Source: an uncultured Clostridia bacterium (GTDB lineage Bacteria > Bacillota_A > Clostridia > TANB77 > CAG-508). From it: DNA of 27,307 nucleotides. The position numbers were made by a program, and so were the translations under genes. This document shows, one piece after another, positions 16,110 through 22,977 of the stretch (position 1 is its first letter; each line of letters begins with the position of its first letter). Under the pieces are notes generated by a model. That model was given only the letters and a program-made list of their open reading frames with translations, did no database searches and had not been told where the DNA came from. The DNA lies in NCBI GenBank assembly GCA_947625985.1, contig CANQQF010000022.1, positions 1 to 27,307 of the forward strand. The letters are read 5' to 3'.

Positions 16110-16153
16110 TGTTACATTTGTATTACAGTTGTGTTACAAAAATGTTACATTTT
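16110..16153. promoter_or_regulatory. Second array of four phased TGTTACA-type boxes
   Basis: Boxes begin at 16110 (TGTTACA), 16121 (TATTACA), 16132 (TGTTACA) and 16143 (TGTTACA): exactly 11 bp apart, four copies, as at 2333-2376. The array runs from the end of yabG into the region about 70-110 bp upstream of the veg -35 box. It looks like a response-regulator site of WalR or PhoP type. Confidence 0.6.
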
Positions 16154-16694
16154 TATTTTTGTATCATTTTTCCATAAGATCCTATTCCTCCTACTCCCTT
16201 TTTTCCATCTTTTAATTTTACTACTATATCATTTATAGTAATATATTTATCTTTATTTGTACATGCTATTTCATTTGCTACAATTAAAGGATCAGTATAA
16301 TCTATTAAAATACGTCCTGGTGATGAAGCAAAATTTGCACCTGCTCCGAATTAATCCTTCATAATAACTTTGACATGCTCCTGCAAATATCGCTAATTTT
16401 CTTTCTGTTTGATATCTTCTTGCTCTTTTAACTGATTCTATAAAATATTTTGAGTTTTTATAATTATTAATGTTATTGAATTCTCTATTCTTTCTAAACA
16501 TTTTATCATGACCGTGTTATTACTAATATGTCAGGCTTATATACAATTAATAAATCTTTTACTAAATATGGTTGCCTGTATTCTGGTATATTTTTAACAA
16601 TAAAATTAAGTCCTAATTTTTTATAAAAAATAAATGATTTTTGACTATATTTTCTATCTCCATCTAAATGCAATATTTTTCCTGTTTTACACAT
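16153..16694 (-). CDS. yabG: Sporulation protease YabG, short form, needing two +1 frameshifts at CGG codons
   Basis: YabG is a cysteine protease made late in the mother cell that trims spore coat and germination proteins. Three minus-strand frames join into one 179-residue product: GKILHLDGDRKY, then PDILVIT; after skipping the C of CGG at 16512-16514, GHDKMF, NNYKNSKYF and IFAGACQSYYEGLI; after skipping the C of CGG at 16346-16348, GAGANFASSPGRILIDYTDP, to a TAA at 16153. All three pieces match the YabG core in order. His62 (GHD) and Cys107 (GACQS), the likely catalytic pair, lie only in the shifted frame. The usual N-terminal part of about 100 residues is absent. The ATG at 16694 has GAGGTGA upstream and a sigma-K-like promoter, so this start is probably native. 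Decay by mutation is the alternative reading. Confidence 0.85.
16346..16348 (-). other. CGG +1 frameshift site 2 in yabG
   Basis: Minus-strand context TTA ATT CGG AGC. Skipping the C gives GGA GCA GGT GCA AAT, read G-A-G-A-N, which continues into FASSPGR, the conserved YabG segment (residue 116 onward). The unshifted frame runs 18 more codons to a TGA with no homology. Confidence 0.85.
16512..16514 (-). other. CGG +1 frameshift site 1 in yabG
   Basis: Minus-strand context ATA ACA CGG TCA TGA. Skipping the C gives GGT CAT GAT, restoring the expected YabG motif ILVITGHD. The unshifted frame stops at the second codon after CGG. Confidence 0.88.
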
Positions 16695-16723
16695 TTTATC
16701 ACCTCAAACATATTGAGCTATAG

Positions 16724-16752
16724 TATAATATGACATTTTTCGTATCAATGTG
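16724..16752 (-). promoter_or_regulatory. Candidate sigma-K promoter of yabG
   Basis: Minus strand: CACA (16749-16752), 16-bp spacer, CATATTATA (16724-16732), matching the sigma-K pattern AC-16-CATANNNTA. Transcription would start about 20 bases before the short yabG start codon. Confidence 0.45.
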
Positions 16753-16769
16753 ACAAAATGCATTTTTGT

Positions 16770-17852
16770 CTATCTAGTCGGATTTAATATCTTAAATTTT
16801 TGACCTGGAAATATTAGATTTGGGTTTGGTATATTATTTATTGTTGCTATCTCTTGAACAGTAGTTCCATATCTTCTTGCAATTTGACTCAAAGTATTTC
16901 CTCTTTGAACTGTATAAACTATATATCCAGGACCACCTGTTTGACTACCTTCTACATTTGAATTAGTTATTATTCTAAGTATTTGGCCTGGAAATATTAA
17001 ATTTGGATTTGGTATATTATTTATTGTTGCTATCTCTTGAACAGTAGTTCCATATCTTCTTGCAATCTGATATAATGTATCTCCACTCTGAACAATATAT
17101 TGAATTGTTTGAGTATTATATGTTCCTGTTGGATTATCTGTATTAGGAATTTCTGAAACTTCTCCTATAAATATATCCTCTGTAAAAATATTTCTGTCCG
17201 TATATCCATTTATTCCTGGAATAATTCCCATATCTGTATATTGAACTCCTATCCATTGATTCCAATTAGTATTTACATTTTCTAAATTGTTATAATCTCC
17301 ATAGAATGCCAACCATAATTCATAGTTTTCAGCTATTCCTGCATTAAATGTGTTTTGTGCATTACTTAAATCACTATAAACTATCACAGGTTTTCCTGTA
17401 AGTCTTGCTACATTTTCTAAAAATACATTTGCTATTTCATTTATTTGTTCTACTCCTAAGCCTCCAAAACTCTCATAATCCATTGCTAATTTACAATCTG
17501 GCATTTTCCCTGAAATCACTGAAGCAAAAAATCTAGCTTCTTCAATTGCTCCTTGAGTTGTCGTCGCTGTTAAATAATGATAAAATCCTACTTTTAACCC
17601 ATTTGCCTTTGCATTCTCATAGTTTATATCAAAATATGGATCTTCAAAATTTGTTCCTTGGCTTGCCTTCATATATACAACTTGTATTCCAGATGCTGCA
17701 ACCCTACTATAATCTATATATCCTTGCCAATCACTCACATCTATTCCTTCGTATCTTGATCCTGCACTAGGTGTTATTGCATATGTATTTATTGTAGTAA
17801 TAAATATAGCTAACAATACAATTATTAGCATACAACTTATCTTTCTTACCAT
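16770..17852 (-). CDS. Secreted GH25 lysozyme with two LysM domains
   Basis: Cell-wall muramidase cutting between MurNAc and GlcNAc, exported and held on peptidoglycan by LysM domains. 360 residues: signal peptide 1-25 (hydrophobic core, TYA cleavage site); GH25 domain about 34-230 with GIDVSDWQG (Asp38), [21 protein letters not shown] (catalytic Asp125 and Glu127) and GVQYTDMG; then LysM at 252-294 and 313-355. The two LysM units are almost identical, in DNA as well, so the second arose by recent duplication. Start ATG at 17852 behind AAGGAGGAG. Located between yabG and spoIIID; a role in sporulation or germination is possible but not shown. Confidence 0.94.
   Translation of the reverse strand: MVRKISCMLIIVLLAIFITTINTYAITPSAGSRYEGIDVSDWQGYIDYSRVAASGIQVVYMKASQGTNFEDPYFDINYENAKANGLKVGFYHYLTATTTQGAIEEARFFASVISGKMPDCKLAMDYESFGGLGVEQINEIANVFLENVARLTGKPVIVYSDLSNAQNTFNAGIAENYELWLAFYGDYNNLENVNTNWNQWIGVQYTDMGIIPGINGYTDRNIFTEDIFIGEVSEIPNTDNPTGTYNTQTIQYIVQSGDTLYQIARRYGTTVQEIATINNIPNPNLIFPGQILRIITNSNVEGSQTGGPGYIVYTVQRGNTLSQIARRYGTTVQEIATINNIPNPNLIFPGQKFKILNPTR
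16804..17070. repeat. Direct repeat encoding the two LysM domains
   Basis: 16804-16887 and 16987-17070 are 84-base copies offset by 183 bases (61 codons) with only a few substitutions, marking a recent tandem LysM duplication. Confidence 0.85.
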
Positions 17853-17879
17853 ATACTCCTCCTTTTATATATTTTATAT

Positions 17880-17908
17880 ATAGTATTCATATATTTTTTA
17901 TTTGTTAA
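17880..17908 (-). promoter_or_regulatory. Possible promoter of the GH25 lysozyme gene
   Basis: Minus strand: TTAACA (17903-17908), 17-bp spacer, TACTAT (17880-17885), a moderate sigma-A match. Confidence 0.4.
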
Positions 17909-17925
17909 AGATAAAATTTTATATG

Positions 17926-17954
17926 TTCTATTACTTTCCTATTTCGAATACAAT
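17926..17954 (+). promoter_or_regulatory. Candidate sigma-E promoter of spoIIID
   Basis: TTCTATT (17926-17932), 14-bp spacer, AATACAAT (17947-17954), close to sigma-E KMATATT-14-CATACAMT. spoIIID is a sigma-E gene in known spore formers. Confidence 0.45.
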
Positions 17955-17993
17955 TAAACAAAACTAAAAGTATTCTAAATGGAGGCTATCTTT

Positions 17994-18252
17994 ATGAGAG
18001 GAGTATCAATAGAAGAACGTGCAATTAGATTAGCACATTATATTATAGATTCAAAAGACACAGTGCGAGGAGCAGCAAAAAAGTTCCGGTATTAGCAAAA
18101 GTACAGTACACAAAGATGTCTCTGAAAGACTTAGAAAAATAAATCCTGCTTTAGCTAATGAAGTAAGAGTTATTTTAGATAAAAACAAGGCTGAAAGACA
18201 TATTCGAGGAGGAATGGCAACTAAATTAAAATATAGTCATTTAAAAAAGTAA
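17994..18252 (+). CDS. spoIIID: Mother-cell transcription factor SpoIIID, needing one +1 frameshift at a CGG codon
   Basis: Helix-turn-helix regulator acting between sigma-E and sigma-K in the mother cell. Zero-frame translation gives 31 residues (SIEERAIRLAHYIIDSKDTV, GAAKKF), then CGG TAT TAG. Skipping the C of CGG (18087-18089) gives FGISKSTVHKDV, the recognition helix, then SERLRKINPALANEV, NKAERHIRGGMATKLKY and a stop at 18250-18252. The 85-residue product is near the family's roughly 90 and matches along its whole length. GGAGG lies 8 bases before the ATG, a sigma-E-like promoter is upstream and a hairpin follows the stop, so the locus looks intact apart from the shift. Loss by mutation is the alternative. 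Confidence 0.88.
18087..18089 (+). other. CGG +1 frameshift site in spoIIID
   Basis: Context AAG TTC CGG TAT TAG. Skipping the C gives GGT ATT AGC AAA, restoring the SpoIIID motif KFGISKST. The zero frame stops at the second codon after CGG, as at yabG site 1. Confidence 0.9.
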
Positions 18253-18284
18253 AAGACCGTAACAGTTTCTCTGTTACGATCTTT
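18252..18284 (+). terminator. Hairpin terminator after spoIIID
   Basis: Stem 18252-18256/18280-18284 and 18258-18265/18271-18278 with one mismatch and a TTTCT loop. The following T-run is poor. It also lies beyond the end of the convergent NAMPT gene. Confidence 0.65.
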
Positions 18285-18339
18285 ATAATTAGAAGAAGTT
18301 TATTTGCCTCTTCATAAAATCACAAAACAAATATTTTAT

Positions 18340-19914
18340 TTAAAATTTTCCTTTGTAAACTCTAAAAGACTCACTTTCAACTCTTTTCCTTATTTCATCA
18401 AAGGTTTGAGTTCGTACAAACTTACCATCAACAAAAACATCTTTAAGTTGGTTGCCTTCAAGTTTTTTGATTGTTATAGGTGTTTGTTTATCAACAACTT
18501 CATAATCTCCGTTCTTAAAGATTACACCAACTATTCCCTTTTGCGATTTTTTGAACTTATCTGAATCTGTTGCAGGATCTTTATAAATTGCTTTAAATTT
18601 TCCATTAACAATTTCAGCTGTCCCTTTAAGTGCAAATCCAAGAGAATCTCTCGTCATATATTGATATGTATATGAGCCAATACCTAATCCTACACTTACA
18701 GTAACAAAACCCTTTGCCATTAAACCTTCACAAATCGCTTGTGCTCTTTCAGGAGTAATAGAATCTCCATATACAGAACCAATATGAGAATTTAGTTCAA
18801 TGAAACCTTTTTCGTTTTTTGTTCCCCCAAAAATTTCATAAAGACGTTGAACTAAACCTTTTTTTGCAGTTTCTGCAAATCCCTTCAGTTTAGAATCTAT
18901 ATTGTCTTCATTAACATTTTTGTCTCCGCAGATTATTTTAACAGGGTCACCCGAATCAGGTCTAATATTAACTTTTCCATCACGATTCATGATTGCTTTC
19001 TTAACTTCTGGATCTGTTAATACATTATCGACAAGATTCCATAAATTATATGTATCTGAAACAATTGTTACTGTACCACTCGGATACACTCTTGTAACTA
19101 ACTGCAATAAGGCATTCTTTTCATCACGTCCATATGATTCCATAACAGAATGCTCTGTTGAAGGAGCATATGCAATAACATCTGGTTTAGCATTATAATA
19201 TGCCATTAGATAGTTTCTTGCAGGAACTGTTGCAGAACCAGCAAAACTTAGAAGATGTCCTGGTGTAGATCTATATGCAGCTTCTGGACTACCCATACCT
19301 CTCATTGAGAAATCTCCACCTTGATTAAATACCCTATTTGGTTGATTACATCCAGTAAGTTCAGCATAATGTGTAAGTATACGCTTATATTTATCAGCAA
19401 TTGTAGCATCAGTCATTGGTTGCCAAATCAAACAAGATAACGGTGTTTCCAAATATCCCGGAACCCAGAAGAATTCTGGTATAGTATTTTCTATTGTAAA
19501 CATTGGAACACCAATTGGAACAAATGAACCTTCTTCAAGAGCCTTAATCCTTATGGGTAAGTATCCTAATTTATGAAGAGCCTCAAAATGAGAATAATCA
19601 TAATTTTCTACCATACCTGGATTTGTAACTCCAAAAGTACCACTCAAACTTTCTTTAATTTCTTCTAATACAACATCAAGTGGTCTTTCAAAGAAACCTT
19701 TTTGCCATTTCCAATATAATGTTGCCAAAGCACCTTGTAATCCAAAGAACACCGCATGATCAACATTATCAATTCTAGATTTTCTAGGTGTCCATGTTTC
19801 ATATGTCCACTCTAGTCCTTCTGGATACTGATCCTTATGACAGAATTTATAACCATCAGTTAATACAGCAGGATTTTCAATCATTTCATTAAACATTGTA
19901 GGATTGTAGTTCAT
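18340..19914 (-). CDS. nadV: Nicotinamide phosphoribosyltransferase (NAMPT/NadV-like)
   Basis: Joins nicotinamide with PRPP to make NMN, salvaging NAD; cytoplasmic. 524 residues, slightly longer than animal NAMPT (491). Seen: TDGYKFCHKDQYP (19-31), FFGLQGAL, GYLPIRIKALEEGS, FNQGGDFSMRGMGSPEAA, the catalytic-type His255 in STEHSVMESYGRDEKNA, IRPDSGDP with Asp320, SHIGSVYGDSITPERA, and KDPATDSDKFKKSQKG. It starts 16 bases after the PRPP-synthetase-like gene, behind AGGAGGAAG, so both are one transcript. In the phage NARP1 pathway a relative of this enzyme (Namat) instead couples nicotinamide to ADP-ribose pyrophosphate. The sequence alone does not exclude that activity here. Confidence 0.93.
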   Translation of the reverse strand: MNYNPTMFNEMIENPAVLTDGYKFCHKDQYPEGLEWTYETWTPRKSRIDNVDHAVFFGLQGALATLYWKWQKGFFERPLDVVLEEIKESLSGTFGVTNPGMVENYDYSHFEALHKLGYLPIRIKALEEGSFVPIGVPMFTIENTIPEFFWVPGYLETPLSCLIWQPMTDATIADKYKRILTHYAELTGCNQPNRVFNQGGDFSMRGMGSPEAAYRSTPGHLLSFAGSATVPARNYLMAYYNAKPDVIAYAPSTEHSVMESYGRDEKNALLQLVTRVYPSGTVTIVSDTYNLWNLVDNVLTDPEVKKAIMNRDGKVNIRPDSGDPVKIICGDKNVNEDNIDSKLKGFAETAKKGLVQRLYEIFGGTKNEKGFIELNSHIGSVYGDSITPERAQAICEGLMAKGFVTVSVGLGIGSYTYQYMTRDSLGFALKGTAEIVNGKFKAIYKDPATDSDKFKKSQKGIVGVIFKNGDYEVVDKQTPITIKKLEGNQLKDVFVDGKFVRTQTFDEIRKRVESESFRVYKGKF

Positions 19915-19930
19915 TTCTTCCTCCTTAATC

Positions 19931-20746
19931 CTATTTAGAATACTTTTCTACATCTACATCCATAAATTTAATTTTTGAATGTTCTTTATCCATAATAGAT
20001 GTACTTGTATACACTTTTTTAATTGGAGAATCTTCTTTAAGTAACGAGCCATCAAATATTGTTTCTTCACAATGTGAAATAATTAAATATATATCACTTG
20101 CACCTAAAGATTTCAAAATTGAAGCAGCCCATGCAAAAGTTCCTCCTCTAGAACATAGGTCATCAATAATGATACATTTTGCACCAGGATTAACCTTTCC
20201 TTCCTTCAAAAACATATCTTCTATAACTCCTGTGTAAGGATTTCGTGTCTTCTGCATTACACAAACATTTGAATAACCACTATCAGCATATCTTGCTGCT
20301 GCTCCTTTGTCTGGAAAAATAATATGATCATTTTCTGAAAATCCAATTTCTTCTTGTACTAAAGGTAACCAATCCTTTACAGGATATATATCAGTAGCTC
20401 TTTCAAGAAGTTCCATTGTTTTTTCAGAATGAGGTTCCATTACAACTACTTTTTTAAAATTAAGCCAATTGATGAATTGAGCTACATATTGAAGAGTAAA
20501 TAGGTCTCCTTCAATTTTTCTGTCCATTCTACTATAAGGCATATACCATATATATAACGTGCAAGGTACACCTTCTTCATCAATACGTTTTTTCACAAAC
20601 ATTAATTCCATTAAATCTCTGTCATCAGTAAACTTGAATTCTAAGATGTTTTCATTTTCTGATATTAAATTTTCAAAGTCCTTTACTTTCATTTCCTTAT
20701 TAGGAAAAAATTCACGACTAATAGGTTTATTATTTAGTCTAACCAT
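19931..20746 (-). CDS. PRPP-synthetase-like protein paired with NAMPT
   Basis: Ribose-phosphate pyrophosphokinase fold: 271 residues, shorter than housekeeping Prs (about 315) and with a diverged N-terminus. Seen: PYSRMDR (70-76, the ATP/ribose-5-phosphate region), FPDKGAAARYAD (144-155), and the PRPP-loop signature IIDDLCSRGGTF (193-204). The start is the ATG at 20746 with AGGAGA 6 bases upstream. An ATG at 20863 lies upstream of the predicted transcription start and is rejected. Next to NAMPT it would supply PRPP for NMN synthesis. Its family also includes Adps of the phage NARP1 pathway, which makes ADP-ribose pyrophosphate, so the substrate is open. Confidence 0.85.
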   Translation of the reverse strand: MVRLNNKPISREFFPNKEMKVKDFENLISENENILEFKFTDDRDLMELMFVKKRIDEEGVPCTLYIWYMPYSRMDRKIEGDLFTLQYVAQFINWLNFKKVVVMEPHSEKTMELLERATDIYPVKDWLPLVQEEIGFSENDHIIFPDKGAAARYADSGYSNVCVMQKTRNPYTGVIEDMFLKEGKVNPGAKCIIIDDLCSRGGTFAWAASILKSLGASDIYLIISHCEETIFDGSLLKEDSPIKKVYTSTSIMDKEHSKIKFMDVDVEKYSK

Positions 20747-20831
20747 TTTAAGTCTCCTATTATATTCAATATTTGTTTTATTGTTCTTAAAGATATTAAT
20801 CTTTTGGTATAAAACATAAAACATTGCATCT

Positions 20832-20860
20832 ATTATAACATGATTTACATAATTTTGCAA
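20832..20860 (-). promoter_or_regulatory. Promoter of the PRPP-synthetase-like/NAMPT operon
   Basis: Minus strand: TTGCAA (20855-20860), 17-bp spacer, TATAAT (20832-20837), overlapped by the left arm of the 16-bp inverted repeat. Confidence 0.7.
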
Positions 20861-20878
20861 CAATGCTTTTCTTTTTTG

Positions 20879-20907
20879 TTGACGTAAAATTTAAATCATG
20901 TTATAAT
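20879..20907 (+). promoter_or_regulatory. Promoter of nadE
   Basis: TTGACG (20879-20884), 17-bp spacer, TATAAT (20902-20907), overlapped by the right arm of the inverted repeat. Confidence 0.8.
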
Positions 20908-21005
20908 TTTAGTTAATAATTTTTGTTAAGTACCAATAATTTTGATACTACGAATATTAGTCAAATAATAATGTAGCTTAAATTCAAAAGATAAGGAGAT
21001 TATAT

Positions 21006-22931
21006 ATGATTAATTATGGTTTTGTAAAATGTGGTATAGCAAATTTTAATAGTGGCCTTTCTAATCCACTATCAGCCACACAAAAAATTAAAGACCTAGT
21101 AATTAAGGCAGATTCTCAAAAAGTTAAATTATTAGTTCTACCTGAACTATGTTTAACAGGATATACTTGTCAGGATTTTTTTGGGTATTCTCAACTATTA
21201 GATCAATGTATGGATTGCTTAAAAGATCTTATGAATTTTTCTAAAAAATACGATACTATTTTTGTTGTTGGGGCTCCTATTAATTTTTCTGATACATTAT
21301 ATAACTGTGCTATTGTTATTCATCGAGGTAAAATTCATGGAGTAGTTCCTAAACAATATATTCCAAACTATTGTGAATTTTATGAAAAAAGATGGTTTAC
21401 ACCATATACAGATAATTCCATAACTTCTATTAAACTATTTGGTGAAGACATTCCCTTTGGAAATATAATTTTCTCATCATCTATCGGATATAAGTTTGGA
21501 ATAGAAATCTGTGAAGATCTTTGGTCTGTTATTCCACCAAGCTCTTTTCTAACTTTAGCAGGTGCTAATATTATTGCAAACTTGTCATCTAGCAATGAGT
21601 TAGTTGGTAAAAATGAATACAGAAAAGAACTTATTAAAACACAAAGTTCTAGGACTATTTCAGCATATTTGTATACTTCTACTGGATTTGCTGAATCTAC
21701 AAGTGATTTAGTATTTGGTGGCAGTGGTTATGCATATGAAAATGGTAAAGAACTAGCTTCTTTAGATCGTTATAAAATAGATGATCAAATTGAGATTTTT
21801 GATATTGATATTGATGCTTTAAAGAATGAAAGACTTTGCAATAAAACTTTTGCTGATAGTAAAAAAAATTTAAGTGTTTCTTATAAGGAAGTATTCATTT
21901 CTCAAATTGGAATACATGAACCAAATTACAAACTTTCAAGAAGTATTAATAATCATCCTTTTGTTCCTCCATTAGATAATGATACTAGAAACAAAGTTTG
22001 TAAAGAAATTATTTCTATTCAATCAACAGCATTAGCTAAAAGACTTTCTGCTATAAATAATTCAAAGGTTACAATTGGTATTTCTGGTGGTTTAGATTCA
22101 ACATTAGCATTACTTGTTTGCCACAATGCTTTTAGAAAATTAAACCTTGATGTCTCAGGTATTTTAGCAATAACAATGCCAGGATTTGGTACAACAGATC
22201 GTACTTACAATAATGCTGTTAATCTATGTAAGGAATTAGGTGTAACTCTAATGGAAATTCCAATTAAAAATGCTTGTATGCAACATTTTAAAGATATTGG
22301 TCATGATCCATCTATTCACGACATAAGTTATGAAAATACTCAAGCGAGGGAAAGAACTCAAATTCTTATGGATATTGCTAACAAACATCACGGAATTTTA
22401 GTTGGCACTGGTGATTTATCTGAGCTAGTTTTAGGTTGGTGTACTTATAATGGAGATCATATGAGTATGTATGGTGTTAACTGCTCTATTCCAAAAACTC
22501 TTGTACGATATCTTATTGAATGGTTCGCTATCGAAGTTGCTGATGAAAAGCCAAAACTTAGAGAACTTTTATTGGATATTATAAACACTCCAATAAGTCC
22601 TGAATTACTTCCTACTGATGGAAAAACAATGGTCCAAAAAACAGAAAACACAGTCGGTCCATATGAAATCATAGATTTCTTTATATATAACCACTTGAGG
22701 AAAAAATTTTCTCGAGATAAAATTATATATTTAGCGAAAATGGCTTTTGATGGAATATATACTGAAGAAGAAATTACTAAATATTTTGATGATTATATAA
22801 AAAGATTCTTTAGAAATCAGTTTAAGCGTAACTGTATTCCAGATGGTCCTAAAGTTGGTACAGTAAGCGTTTCACCACGAGGTGATTTAAGACTTCCATC
22901 TGATGCCGATTTATCAAACTGGCTATTATAA
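21006..22931 (+). CDS. nadE: Glutamine-dependent NAD(+) synthetase
   Basis: Last step of NAD synthesis: amidates nicotinic acid adenine dinucleotide using glutamine nitrogen and ATP. 641 residues with two domains. The N-terminal nitrilase-type glutaminase (about 1-290) has the triad Glu47 (LVLPELCLTG), Lys116 (GVVPKQYIPNY) and Cys169 (GIEICEDLW). The C-terminal synthetase has the ATP P-loop GISGGLDST (358-366), TMPGFGTTDRT, and GTGDLSELVLGWCTYNGDHM. The Shine-Dalgarno AAGGAG is 8 bases before the ATG. It diverges from the PRPP/NAMPT operon with a shared inverted repeat at the promoters, so the cell keeps both the deamidated route and nicotinamide salvage at one locus. Confidence 0.96.
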   Translation: MINYGFVKCGIANFNSGLSNPLSATQKIKDLVIKADSQKVKLLVLPELCLTGYTCQDFFGYSQLLDQCMDCLKDLMNFSKKYDTIFVVGAPINFSDTLYNCAIVIHRGKIHGVVPKQYIPNYCEFYEKRWFTPYTDNSITSIKLFGEDIPFGNIIFSSSIGYKFGIEICEDLWSVIPPSSFLTLAGANIIANLSSSNELVGKNEYRKELIKTQSSRTISAYLYTSTGFAESTSDLVFGGSGYAYENGKELASLDRYKIDDQIEIFDIDIDALKNERLCNKTFADSKKNLSVSYKEVFISQIGIHEPNYKLSRSINNHPFVPPLDNDTRNKVCKEIISIQSTALAKRLSAINNSKVTIGISGGLDSTLALLVCHNAFRKLNLDVSGILAITMPGFGTTDRTYNNAVNLCKELGVTLMEIPIKNACMQHFKDIGHDPSIHDISYENTQARERTQILMDIANKHHGILVGTGDLSELVLGWCTYNGDHMSMYGVNCSIPKTLVRYLIEWFAIEVADEKPKLRELLLDIINTPISPELLPTDGKTMVQKTENTVGPYEIIDFFIYNHLRKKFSRDKIIYLAKMAFDGIYTEEEITKYFDDYIKRFFRNQFKRNCIPDGPKVGTVSVSPRGDLRLPSDADLSNWLL

Positions 22932-22940
22932 ATTGACTAA

Positions 22941-22977
22941 AAGAAGCACATCTACTAAATAGACGTGCTCCTTTTTT
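22941..22977. terminator. Terminator between convergent nadE and the membrane-protein gene
   Basis: Stem 22945-22949/22965-22969 and 22951-22954/22960-22963 with one mismatch and a CTAAA loop, followed by a T-run at 22972-22977. Confidence 0.8.

Larger units (their letters stand above)
20832..20907. promoter_or_regulatory. Perfect 16-bp inverted repeat over both NAD promoters, candidate operator pair
   Basis: 20832-20847 is the exact reverse complement of 20892-20907 (TAAATCATGTTATAAT). Each arm ends in the -10 box of one of the two divergent promoters. Each arm is itself partly symmetric around CATG. A repressor bound to both arms would control NAD synthesis genes in both directions; which regulator is unknown. 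Confidence 0.6.

Noticed and set aside
16292..16694. yabG as an ordinary decaying pseudogene
   Set aside because: Both breaks are the same C-before-GG at a CGG codon, the promoter and ribosome site look functional, the rest of the frame is clean to the stop, and the unrelated spoIIID gene shows the same break.
20747..20863. Longer N-terminus of the PRPP-synthetase-like protein from an ATG at 20863
   Set aside because: The promoter at 20832-20860 places transcription start downstream of that ATG; AGGAGA precedes the ATG at 20746.
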